Source: DATKGW01 sp035510605
Lineage (GTDB): Bacteria > Patescibacteriota > Saccharimonadia > Saccharimonadales > CAIOMD01
Direction of reading: 5' to 3'
Length of the DNA: 64,000 nt
Assembly: GCA_035510605.1 (NCBI GenBank)
Contig: DATKGW010000012.1
Span: 1 to 64,000, forward strand
Part shown: one piece after another, positions 1 to 5,759 of the stretch
How positions within the stretch are numbered: the first letter of the stretch is position 1
Layout: each line of letters starts with the position of its first letter
The notes under the pieces: model-generated
What the model saw: only the letters and a program-made list of their open reading frames with translations
Database searches by the model: none
What the model was told of the DNA's origin: nothing
Position numbers and translations under genes: made by a program

Positions 1-27
1 GTGTAGTCCAGGGGGGTGTTAAAATAT

Positions 28-50
28 GTGCGTACCTATATGGTACGCAC
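28..50 (+). other. Perfect 9-bp hairpin just upstream of tRNA-Tyr
   Basis: The arms at 28-36 and 42-50 are exact reverse complements around a 5-nt loop, followed by only three T residues. It lies 3 nt before the first base of the tRNA. It may be a weak terminator of an upstream gene outside the window or a processing signal. The T tract is too short to be sure. Confidence 0.5.
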
Positions 51-53
51 TTT

Positions 54-139
54 GCAGGGTTAGTGAAGCGGTCAAACACGGGAGACTGTAAATCTCTTGG
101 CTTATGCCTTCGTAGGTTCGAATCCTACACCCTGCACCA
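54..139 (+). tRNA. tRNA-Tyr (anticodon GTA), CCA encoded
   Basis: A complete class II cloverleaf is visible. The acceptor strands GCAGGGT and ACCCTGC pair and are followed by ACCA. The anticodon loop CTGTAAA gives anticodon GTA. A long variable arm (GGC-TTAT-GCC) is as expected for bacterial tRNA-Tyr, and the T arm is GTAGG-TTCGAAT-CCTAC. The gene is intact although a cassette array begins right behind its CCA end. The last nine bases (CCTGCACCA) recur, with one variable base, at the end of four repeats downstream, so this 3' end looks like the left boundary of the array. Confidence 0.97.
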
Positions 140-205
140 CGAATTTTGTATCTGTTAATTTTGTTAAAGCGTTAGGAACGTTAGAACTTTTTATTTTGCT
201 CATGC

Positions 206-234
206 TTGCCTTTTAAAAGCGTTAGTAACATTAT
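206..234 (+). promoter_or_regulatory. Candidate promoter of the first cassette gene
   Basis: TTGCCT at 206-211 and CATTAT at 229-234 are separated by 17 nt. The region also holds three GTTAG-type motifs (171-180, 180-187 and 221-229). Transcription would start near 241. The next start codon, at 259, has a GTGAGG ribosome-binding site 6 nt upstream, so this cassette gene is not leaderless. Confidence 0.4.
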
Positions 235-258
235 TGAAACAAATAAGTGAGGTTGAGA

Positions 259-1044
259 ATGGCATCAGCAGAACAATCAAAAATAGAAGCACCTTTCGAT
301 AAGCACGATCTTGAAGAAATTTACGCTTATTGGCCAGCTGCTGGGTGGCATGATATTACACTAGACGAGTTGCATGAATTAAAACATCCGGCTAGCTCTG
401 TAGACAATGCTCAGGATCATCTTTTTATACTCAGACGGGATAAGAACCGATCAAGGCATTTCAATGTAAATTTCGAAGGTAGGGATGTTTGGGGTGGTAT
501 TGGCTTCGACTTTCTGAACGAAGCTGCTTACAGGCAGTATTCGGATTGGCGTAATAATATGTACTTCAATGATTGGTGGGGAGCTAATTATGACGATCTC
601 CCTATCGGTAGGGAGTCCACCGTTTTGGCCAAGTATAGTTTGGCTTATTGGGCTCATGCTGTCCAAGATGGTACTTTGACATTGTCATTACATAATTCTT
701 CCAAATATGTTGGTAATAAGCCGCCTTACTCTAGGTATGATGGCTGTGCACTCATGAACGGTCATGAATATGCCCCGTTGGGTGGTATGGATCATATAGC
801 AAAACAATTGCGTGATGTTGTGCCAGCCCTGCAGGGAGCATTCGGTCTCCCAAAGGATGAAATTGCACATAATCTTGAATCACCATTTCCACACCGTAAT
901 ATTTGGGACATACCTGGTGGTAAAATGCTAGTCATACCAGAAAATTATGATGATAAATATGCTGGAGTTAAGACAATTAGATTGATCCCAGACCAAATGG
1001 TAGATAGATTAAAGGCTGCCTCAAAGGGTGCTATTGGTTCTTAA
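259..1044 (+). CDS. Hypothetical protein, cassette 1 first gene
   Basis: A 261-residue soluble protein that I do not recognise. It is rich in Trp and Tyr (for example WRNNMYFNDWWGANYDD around residues 97-113), with no signal peptide and no membrane segment. The ATG at 259 was chosen over an in-frame GTG at 247 because GTGAGG lies at SD distance before it. It is the first gene after tRNA-Tyr and is followed 19 nt later by a methyltransferase with no repeat between them, so the two share one cassette and probably one transcript. No function is proposed. Confidence 0.75.
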   Translation: MASAEQSKIEAPFDKHDLEEIYAYWPAAGWHDITLDELHELKHPASSVDNAQDHLFILRRDKNRSRHFNVNFEGRDVWGGIGFDFLNEAAYRQYSDWRNNMYFNDWWGANYDDLPIGRESTVLAKYSLAYWAHAVQDGTLTLSLHNSSKYVGNKPPYSRYDGCALMNGHEYAPLGGMDHIAKQLRDVVPALQGAFGLPKDEIAHNLESPFPHRNIWDIPGGKMLVIPENYDDKYAGVKTIRLIPDQMVDRLKAASKGAIGS

Positions 1045-1063
1045 GAGAATACCACTTTTAAAC

Positions 1064-1681
1064 ATGAACGAATTATCTAAGCAAGAACAATCTACTATTT
1101 CTGTATACGACAAGATCGCTGAGCGCTGGTGTAAAGAAAATAGCCGGGTGGTCTTATGGCGAGACGAGATAAATCAATTCCATGATTTACTGCCCAAAGG
1201 TAAGATTTTAGAAGTTGGCTGTGGTGGCGGCAGAGACGCCAAAGAATTAATATCTCTAGGCTATGATTATGTTGGAACAGACCTATCCGAAGGGCTACTA
1301 ACAGAAGCTAGAAAAGTTAATCCAAATTCTGTTTTTGAAAACGCTAGCTTATATGACTTAGATTATAAGAAACCGTTTGATGGTTTTTGGTGTTCAGCAG
1401 TATTACTACACATCCCCCGAGACCGAGCCCAAGAAGCTTTGCAATCTATCCATAGAAACATGCGCCACCGGGCAATCGGTTTTATCGCTATAAAAGAAGG
1501 CTTAGGCGAAGAAGTTAGATATGAAGATGACGACCAGTCTAACGGTCGCCTATTTGTTTATTGGCATGATGAAGATTTCACAAAACTTTTAGAACAAAAT
1601 GGGTATTCTATCGCCCTGAAAGGTTATAAGCCCGTCAGCGACCGTACAAAGTGGTTAGCTTATCATGTTAGTGTAGAATAA
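1064..1681 (+). CDS. Class I SAM-dependent methyltransferase, cassette 1 second gene
   Basis: A 205-residue Rossmann-fold methyltransferase. Motif I is ILEVGCGGGR (about residues 48-57), and the acidic residue that binds the SAM ribose is in GTDLS (D73). The HIPRDRAQEAL and FIAIKEG segments fit the later strands of the fold. The substrate cannot be told; small-molecule, ubiE-like and tellurite-resistance-like families share this layout. The ATG at 1064 precedes the first conserved helix; an upstream in-frame start would overlap the preceding gene. The last codons and the TAA stop lie inside the TAGAATAA opening of the first array repeat. Confidence 0.8.
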   Translation: MNELSKQEQSTISVYDKIAERWCKENSRVVLWRDEINQFHDLLPKGKILEVGCGGGRDAKELISLGYDYVGTDLSEGLLTEARKVNPNSVFENASLYDLDYKKPFDGFWCSAVLLHIPRDRAQEALQSIHRNMRHRAIGFIAIKEGLGEEVRYEDDDQSNGRLFVYWHDEDFTKLLEQNGYSIALKGYKPVSDRTKWLAYHVSVE

Positions 1682-1722
1682 TTGAGAAGCAGCATTCTAA
1701 CCTCGTTTATCACCCTGCACCA
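1674..1722 (+). repeat. Array repeat R1 (tRNA-3'-end-like)
   Basis: A 49-bp unit beginning TAGAATAA (which includes the stop codon of the methyltransferase) and ending ACCCTGCACCA, identical to the last 11 bases of tRNA-Tyr. Internal pairings are TAGAAT/ATTCTA, GCAG/CTGC and a small AAC-CTC-GTT hairpin. By eye it shares about 42 of 49 positions with R2 and about 40 with R4. Confidence 0.8.
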
Positions 1723-1725
1723 ACC

Positions 1726-1754
1726 TTGTTTATTTACCTAGTATATTCTATAAT
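1726..1754 (+). promoter_or_regulatory. Sigma70-type promoter of cassette 2
   Basis: TTGTTT (1726-1731), 17 nt spacer, TATAAT (1749-1754). The expected transcription start is about 1761, next to the ATG at 1762, so the mRNA should be leaderless. The -35 starts 4 nt after the CACCA end of R1, so the promoter travels with the cassette. Confidence 0.7.
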
Positions 1755-1761
1755 ATGCTTA

Positions 1762-2409
1762 ATGACAAAGCTAAGCATTGATAACGAGAGACTGGCCGTC
1801 AACCTTGAAAAAGGGATTGGCTACGTTGATAAAAGATTCGGAGCTATTGGTTGGCCTGAGAAATATAGGTTAAGAGTACCTTATTGCGGGTTAACGTCTG
1901 TTGCTACACATGAATACTTTAAAAGTCTAAGAGTACCATCGACAGTATTGTATGGGAAAATTGATACGGGCGTTGGTGAAGAAATCGAACATTGTGTTAA
2001 TCAGATAGATTTAGATGGTAATCGTTATGTAATAGATTGCACCTACAGCCAGTTTCTTAATCTCGCCGGGTTAATCCCTGGCCATGCCATGTTAATTGGT
2101 AACGAAGTGTATCCAGACGCTAGAGTTGAAGTATTTTACCCAGAAGAATCACATAACGTAGCAGACAAGTTGGCCAAAGCTGCTTTCAAATTCCAAAACT
2201 ATAATAAACATCCTGCTAGTAAATTCGGAAATGATTTGGGAGATGGACCTTTGTCAGATGCAACATATGAAACATCACTGAGTGTTTACGAAAAAATATT
2301 CGATTTAAGCTTATATGCCCCTAAGGTTGATTTCCATGAAACTACATTAAAAGCGGGGTTAGCTCTTAGCTGTTTTATTGGTAAACGAGCCGTACAGTTT
2401 ACATATTGA
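1762..2409 (+). CDS. Putative papain/transglutaminase-fold protein, cassette 2
   Basis: A 215-residue protein from the ATG at 1762. A possible Cys-His-Asp triad is visible: C42 in YCGLTS at the start of a helix, H77 in EEIEHCVN, and D92 in YVIDCTYSQF. This order and spacing resemble transglutaminase-like and arylamine N-acetyltransferase-like cysteine enzymes. A longer reading from TTG at 1726 would add residues encoded by the promoter itself and is rejected. There is no signal peptide. The gene stands alone between repeats R1 and R2 with its own promoter. The fold is a hypothesis from a few residues; the family is not recognised. Confidence 0.6.
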   Translation: MTKLSIDNERLAVNLEKGIGYVDKRFGAIGWPEKYRLRVPYCGLTSVATHEYFKSLRVPSTVLYGKIDTGVGEEIEHCVNQIDLDGNRYVIDCTYSQFLNLAGLIPGHAMLIGNEVYPDARVEVFYPEESHNVADKLAKAAFKFQNYNKHPASKFGNDLGDGPLSDATYETSLSVYEKIFDLSLYAPKVDFHETTLKAGLALSCFIGKRAVQFTY

Positions 2410-2414
2410 TATGC

Positions 2415-2463
2415 TAGAATAACCAAGAAGTAGCGTTCTAACATCGTTTATCACGCTGCACCA
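2415..2463 (+). repeat. Array repeat R2 (tRNA-3'-end-like)
   Basis: A 49-bp unit starting 5 nt after the stop of cassette 2 with TAGAATAA and ending CGCTGCACCA. GTAGCG pairs with CGCTGC (one T-G wobble), enclosing an AAC-ATC-GTT hairpin. TAGAA/TTCTA is also conserved. In addition CGTTCTAAC (2434-2442) is the exact reverse complement of GTTAGAACG at 2484-2492, downstream of the repeat. Confidence 0.8.
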
Positions 2464-2475
2464 CAGATAGAAGGG

Positions 2476-2504
2476 TTGTGTACGTTAGAACGTTACGATA
2501 CAAT
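2476..2504 (+). promoter_or_regulatory. Sigma70-type promoter of cassette 3
   Basis: TTGTGT (2476-2481), 17 nt spacer, TACAAT (2499-2504). The expected start of transcription is 2511-2513, at the ATG of the next gene (2513), giving a leaderless mRNA. The spacer contains the GTTAGAACG arm of the R2-associated inverted repeat. Confidence 0.65.
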
Positions 2505-2512
2505 TTTTAGCT

Positions 2513-2815
2513 ATGAGTAGTCAAAAAGAATTCCTAGAAGAAAGCCGAGATAGTTGGTCAGAGTCAGCCAAACATGACCGAAAACAATTTTTAGCAAGCT
2601 TTACTATAGCTGCTACAGGTTTAGCCCTTGCTGGCGTTGGTATTGGGACTGCATTCAGTGGTGATGTGATTGGTGGTGTTATTGAAATTGGTGTTGGCGG
2701 AGCACTTGCTTTTGCTTCTGCCAGACAAGGCCTTGGAGAGGTGCAAGATTTTGCCGAAATGACTGCACAAACTGCTGTTAGACAAAGCCAAATTGATGAA
2801 CTTACTGAAGCATAG
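2513..2815 (+). CDS. Small glycine-rich membrane protein, cassette 3
   Basis: A 100-residue protein. A charged N-terminal ~27 residues is followed by two closely spaced hydrophobic glycine-rich stretches (about 28-48 and 53-70; GLALAGVGIGTAFSG and GGVIEIGVGGALAF), then an acidic amphipathic C-terminus. This resembles glycine-zipper membrane hairpins. The family is not recognised, and a toxin or holin-like role is possible but unsupported. The ATG at 2513 sits at the predicted transcription start. The TAG stop (2813-2815) is the first three bases of repeat R3. Confidence 0.65.
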   Translation: MSSQKEFLEESRDSWSESAKHDRKQFLASFTIAATGLALAGVGIGTAFSGDVIGGVIEIGVGGALAFASARQGLGEVQDFAEMTAQTAVRQSQIDELTEA

Positions 2816-2858
2816 GATCTCGTAGTAGCGTTCCTACTTCGTACAGTACACTGCACCA
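2813..2858 (+). repeat. Array repeat R3 (divergent, compensatory changes)
   Basis: A 46-bp unit whose first three bases are the stop codon of cassette 3. Where R1, R2 and R4 have TAGAA/TTCTA, R3 has TAGGA/TCCTA. Where they have AAC-NTC-GTT, R3 has TAC-TTC-GTA. These paired substitutions suggest the structure is selected. It ends in ACTGCACCA. Confidence 0.7.
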
Positions 2859-2872
2859 AAGAATAAGCATTT

Positions 2873-2881
2873 TGCTATAAT
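2873..2881 (+). promoter_or_regulatory. Extended -10 promoter of cassette 4
   Basis: TG-C-TATAAT occupies 2873-2881 with no clear -35. The ATG of the next gene is at 2891, so the predicted 5' UTR is 2-3 nt. Confidence 0.55.
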
Positions 2882-2890
2882 CAAGTTAAT

Positions 2891-3220
2891 ATGAAAAACA
2901 CAAAACCCACAGCTAATACTGCACCTGTGGTAACCATGTACGTAAGTACAGCTATTTTGGTGGTTAGTGTTTATTTCTTGCTCCTTCTCGCAACTAAATG
3001 TACTAGCTGTTCAGAAGATAACCTCGGAACAGCATTTCAGGGAGGAGTTTTGTTTTTATTTATAGTTATTCCAGCCTTTATAGTCAGTATACATTCCAGT
3101 GTAAAGACGATTAGAAATTTTCGTAGTATCCACAATAAACATTGGCAAGCAGCATTTACCATGCTTGCTATGCAAGTATTATGTGCAGTTGGCGTACTTT
3201 GGATGGAAATCTTTATGTGA
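2891..3220 (+). CDS. Small three-segment membrane protein, cassette 4
   Basis: A 109-residue integral membrane protein with hydrophobic segments at about 15-34, 47-66 and 86-107, and a CTSC motif (residues 37-40) between the first two. The family is not recognised. It has an ATG start, an extended -10 just upstream and no SD. After its TGA stop about 80 nt of non-coding DNA precede R4; within this, 3221-3265 resembles a decayed repeat (see findings). Confidence 0.65.
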   Translation: MKNTKPTANTAPVVTMYVSTAILVVSVYFLLLLATKCTSCSEDNLGTAFQGGVLFLFIVIPAFIVSIHSSVKTIRNFRSIHNKHWQAAFTMLAMQVLCAVGVLWMEIFM

Positions 3221-3299
3221 GAAGTAGTGTAAGTTCCTATTGCGCGTTGTTTCAAGTCTGGAATATCACGACCCGCCAAATATATACGAGGTTATACAG

Positions 3300-3348
3300 T
3301 AGAATAATTGATAAGTACTTTTCTAACCTCGTTAACTACGCTGCACCA
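3300..3348 (+). repeat. Array repeat R4 (right boundary)
   Basis: A 49-bp unit nearly matching R1 in its first half (TAGAATAATTGA) and ending CGCTGCACCA. It has TAGAA/TTCTA and a perfect TAAC-CTC-GTTA hairpin; the outer GTAGCG/CGCTGC stem is degraded. Chromosomal sequence with a terminator hairpin follows immediately, so R4 is the likely right attachment site. Confidence 0.75.
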
Positions 3349-3378
3349 AAAATAGCCCAAATATCCGGGGTTATTTTT
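3348..3378 (+). terminator. Terminator hairpin directly after R4
   Basis: AAAAATAGCCC (3348-3358) pairs with GGGTTATTTTT (3368-3378) around a 9-nt loop, with one G-U pair on the plus-strand RNA. It starts at the last base of CACCA, where a tRNA gene terminator would be expected, and probably ended the tRNA-Tyr transcript before the cassettes came between. It may also serve the convergent TPR gene, though that strand has one A-C mismatch. Confidence 0.7.
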
Positions 3379-3395
3379 ATATATACAGAATGTGT

Positions 3396-4049
3396 CTAGA
3401 CTACTACGCGGGGTGGGCGAACAACTCTTTTGGGCTTATTGGCCGGTAAACCTAAGCGCTCAATTTTTTTACGCAGGGCTATTGCCTGCTCGGGCAAATC
3501 TTTAATTTCATAAGCTCTTAAAAGCAAAGTATAAGTCTCTCTGTTAGGTTCCAGTTCGGCGGCGTGTTCCAGTTCGTTAATCATCTTTTTATCATTGCCA
3601 AGCTTTTCCTGAACTTTGGCATAGGCAATGTGCCGGGCGGCCATGGCATCTTCAAGCTGCAGGGCTTCTTCGAAGGCGATAGAAGCCTTGTTGTAGTCAC
3701 CGGTCTCGTAGTAGACCAAACCCAGGTTATGTAGGCTGGAGGCGCTCATTTCGATGCTGGAGGCAATTTCAAAACAGTCGATGGCGTCTTTAAACTCTTT
3801 TTGCTTGGCGTAAAGAATCCCCAAGCGGTTATAGGCCGCCGCATTCTTTTCGTCTATCTTCAGAATAGTTAACAAGGCTTTTTCGGCACGCAACAGTTTG
3901 TTTTCGCGCATTCCCTGGTGGGCAATTTCCCATAGACGGCCCAGGCGCAAACCAATTCTTTCTGGTACTTCTGAAGCTTCACCACCTGTGCTATAGGTCG
4001 CTCTAAGTGCAAATCCGGCAAAAACAACTAATACTAATAGCTCAATCAT
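3396..4049 (-). CDS. Membrane-anchored TPR protein
   Basis: A 217-residue protein with a single N-terminal hydrophobic segment (residues 1-18) followed by tetratricopeptide repeats from about residue 48 to 195. Repeat signatures include NAAAYNRLGILYAKQKEFKD, SLHNLGLVYYETGDYNKAS and AFEEALQLE. The C-terminus is basic (KPKRVVRPPRVVV). TPR arrays bind other proteins, and the anchor would hold it at the inner face of the membrane. The partner is unknown. It follows holB but has its own extended -10 overlapping the holB stop. Confidence 0.8.
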   Translation of the reverse strand: MIELLVLVVFAGFALRATYSTGGEASEVPERIGLRLGRLWEIAHQGMRENKLLRAEKALLTILKIDEKNAAAYNRLGILYAKQKEFKDAIDCFEIASSIEMSASSLHNLGLVYYETGDYNKASIAFEEALQLEDAMAARHIAYAKVQEKLGNDKKMINELEHAAELEPNRETYTLLLRAYEIKDLPEQAIALRKKIERLGLPANKPKRVVRPPRVVV

Positions 4050-4063
4050 TATATCGTTCGTTT

Positions 4064-4072
4064 ATTATAGCA
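4064..4072 (-). promoter_or_regulatory. Extended -10 promoter of the TPR gene
   Basis: On the minus strand TG-C-TATAAT spans 4072-4064, overlapping the holB stop codon. The start codon is 14 nt past the -10, giving a UTR of about 8 nt without a Shine-Dalgarno sequence. Confidence 0.55.
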
Positions 4073-4901
4073 CTAAAAATAGGTGGCTAAGTATGAGTTT
4101 TGTTTGAACGTTTTTACTAAGGTTTTCTTGAGATTCGACAATGAATTTTAACCGCTTATTCCACTGCGGAGTTGTGTGAGAATTTTTACCGGCGGCGTTT
4201 TCTACGGCAGCTTTACAAACTAGTTCCATAGCCTCTAGCAGCACTTTGGTTTGGGGTACATTTTTACTTAAAGAATCTACTCGTAGCAATCTGTTAAAAT
4301 GATCTTCCCCCAAAATTTCTTTGGCTGTTTCGATTGCTTGCAATAAAGGGTGGTTCTGTTCTTCTTGTAGCATGGCAGATATTAGGCCGACTCTTGATTC
4401 GCCAATAACCAATGCTTTTGATAAAGCTTTATCAGGATAAGAAGAAAAATATTCGCGGAGCTGCTTTTGAGATGGCAAATTTAATCGCCAGACAGTTGAT
4501 CTGGACTGGATTGTGTCGAGGACTTCACCCAAAACATTGACTCCAATTAAAAAATGAACATGCCTTGGAGGCTCTTCTAAAATTTTGAGCAAACTATTTT
4601 GGGCTTCGATAGTTAAAGACGAGCCCTTGGTTATTAGAACCACCCGGTTTTCGGCTGACTTTAATCGCAGCATCATTTTAAGGTCTCGGATTGCCTCTAT
4701 GCCGATACTGCTTTTATCTTCCATGGGTAGTAGCTCAAACAAACGACCAGCCGGATGGGAACCAAGGATATCACTGGTTAAAGATTTTAGTAGCGTTTCT
4801 TTGCCGCTGCCGGCTGGCGCAACCAGTAATATACTCTGCGGAGGGTTTGCAACTGTAGAGTCATATCTTTTTTGGCTTAGTGGATGCAGCAGCAGTTTCA
4901 T
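4065..4901 (-). CDS. holB: DNA polymerase III delta' subunit (clamp loader)
   Basis: A 278-residue AAA+ clamp-loader subunit that would help load the beta clamp with tau/gamma and delta. It has a P-loop (APAGSGKET, about residues 29-37), the conserved EAQNSLLKILEEPP segment (about 103-116), and a sensor-type QSRSTVW motif in place of the usual SRC. The C-terminal collar region is divergent, as usual. It overlaps the upstream pseudouridine synthase gene by 4 nt (ATGA), so the two are translationally coupled. Confidence 0.85.
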   Translation of the reverse strand: MKLLLHPLSQKRYDSTVANPPQSILLVAPAGSGKETLLKSLTSDILGSHPAGRLFELLPMEDKSSIGIEAIRDLKMMLRLKSAENRVVLITKGSSLTIEAQNSLLKILEEPPRHVHFLIGVNVLGEVLDTIQSRSTVWRLNLPSQKQLREYFSSYPDKALSKALVIGESRVGLISAMLQEEQNHPLLQAIETAKEILGEDHFNRLLRVDSLSKNVPQTKVLLEAMELVCKAAVENAAGKNSHTTPQWNKRLKFIVESQENLSKNVQTKLILSHLFLVL

Positions 4902-5758
4902 GGTATTAGCTTAGCAAATTCGGGTGGTAGAGGACTGATAAATACTTTTCTTGTCCCCCCGGGAATTGTGATTTCCAAAGAAAAAGCATGCAAATATAAC
5001 CTGTCTGCTTTATAGCCACCATACAGGTCATCGCCAACTATCGGGCGATTAATGTGCTTTAAATGCACTCTTATTTGGTGAGTCCGGCCAGTTGTGGGCC
5101 TAAGCTCTAATAAAGAATAACTATTGTTGGTTATAATTACTTTATAGGTAGTGGTAGCGATTTTGCCATTTGCATCCGGCCTAAATATTTGCGGTTTTTT
5201 AGGATTACGTCCGATAGGCACATCAATTATTGCCTCATTTGATTCTAATTCGCCTTCGATTACTGCGTAATATACTTTTTTGGTTTTTCGGCTGGAAAAC
5301 TGTTTCTGCAAAAAACTCATAGTTTCTGGATTTTTGGCACATATCATTACACCACTGGTAGCTTTGTCTAAACGATGAACTATTCCAGCTCGTTCACCTT
5401 CTAAGCCGGAGACTTTTTTGCGTACAAAGCTGGCAACGGATGGCTCTTCCCAATATTTGCCTGTTGCATGGCTGATTATGCTGGCCGGCTTGTCTATTAC
5501 AATTACGTTTTTATCTTCATATAATATCGGCAAAGTAATATCTATAGCCTGTTTTTGTAGGTTTGATATATCTGCCTTAAACTTTTCGCCCGGTTTTAGC
5601 TTTTCACCGGCTTTTATCGGTTTATTGTCTTGAGTAATTACAGCTTGATCAAACAATTTTGCTAGTGCAGCCCGAGAATATTCCGGGTAAGCATTAGCCA
5701 GCAATACATCAGCCCGTTGCTGAATATCTGATTTATTAGTGATTACCATCTTTGGCAT
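4898..5758 (-). CDS. RluA-family 23S rRNA pseudouridine synthase (RluD-like)
   Basis: A 286-residue pseudouridine synthase with an N-terminal S4 RNA-binding domain (residues 10-65) and a catalytic domain carrying the family motif AGIVHRLDKATSG (about 126-138; the Asp is the catalytic nucleophile) and RTHQIRVHL near residue 222. The S4-plus-RluA architecture matches RluD, which modifies helix 69 of 23S rRNA, though RluC has the same layout. The start codon is 1 nt from the trpS stop, so it is co-transcribed with trpS and holB. Confidence 0.85.
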   Translation of the reverse strand: MPKMVITNKSDIQQRADVLLANAYPEYSRAALAKLFDQAVITQDNKPIKAGEKLKPGEKFKADISNLQKQAIDITLPILYEDKNVIVIDKPASIISHATGKYWEEPSVASFVRKKVSGLEGERAGIVHRLDKATSGVMICAKNPETMSFLQKQFSSRKTKKVYYAVIEGELESNEAIIDVPIGRNPKKPQIFRPDANGKIATTTYKVIITNNSYSLLELRPTTGRTHQIRVHLKHINRPIVGDDLYGGYKADRLYLHAFSLEITIPGGTRKVFISPLPPEFAKLIP

Positions 5759-5759
5759 A

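Larger units (their letters stand above)
140..3348 (+). mobile_element. tRNA-Tyr-linked gene cassette array
   Basis: Between the CCA end of tRNA-Tyr and the fourth repeat lie five rightward genes in four units, each closed by a ~49-bp repeat (1674-1722, 2415-2463, 2813-2858, 3300-3348) ending in NCTGCACCA. The right-most repeat touches a hairpin (3348-3378) that looks like the original terminator of the tRNA gene, so the block appears to be inserted exactly between a tRNA gene and its terminator. The cargo has no housekeeping gene, and neighbouring chromosomal genes run the other way. No integrase is encoded in the visible part. Stepwise site-specific insertion at the tRNA 3' end is my inference; the repeats and their placement are directly visible. 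Confidence 0.7.

Noticed and set aside
140..3348. Classical integron with attC sites
   Set aside because: Conservation between repeats ends exactly at CACCA; after R1 and R3 there is no GTTRRRY box, repeats are shorter than most attC, and no intI or attI is visible. The layout is integron-like but I do not call it an integron.
1674..3348. Repeats as degenerate tRNA genes
   Set aside because: Only the last 8-11 bases match tRNA-Tyr. There is no D arm, anticodon arm or T loop (TTCRANY) in them.
3142..3399. 85-residue open frame across R4 on the plus strand
   Set aside because: It overlaps the end of the last cassette gene, the R4 repeat and the terminator hairpin, has no RBS and no sensible composition.
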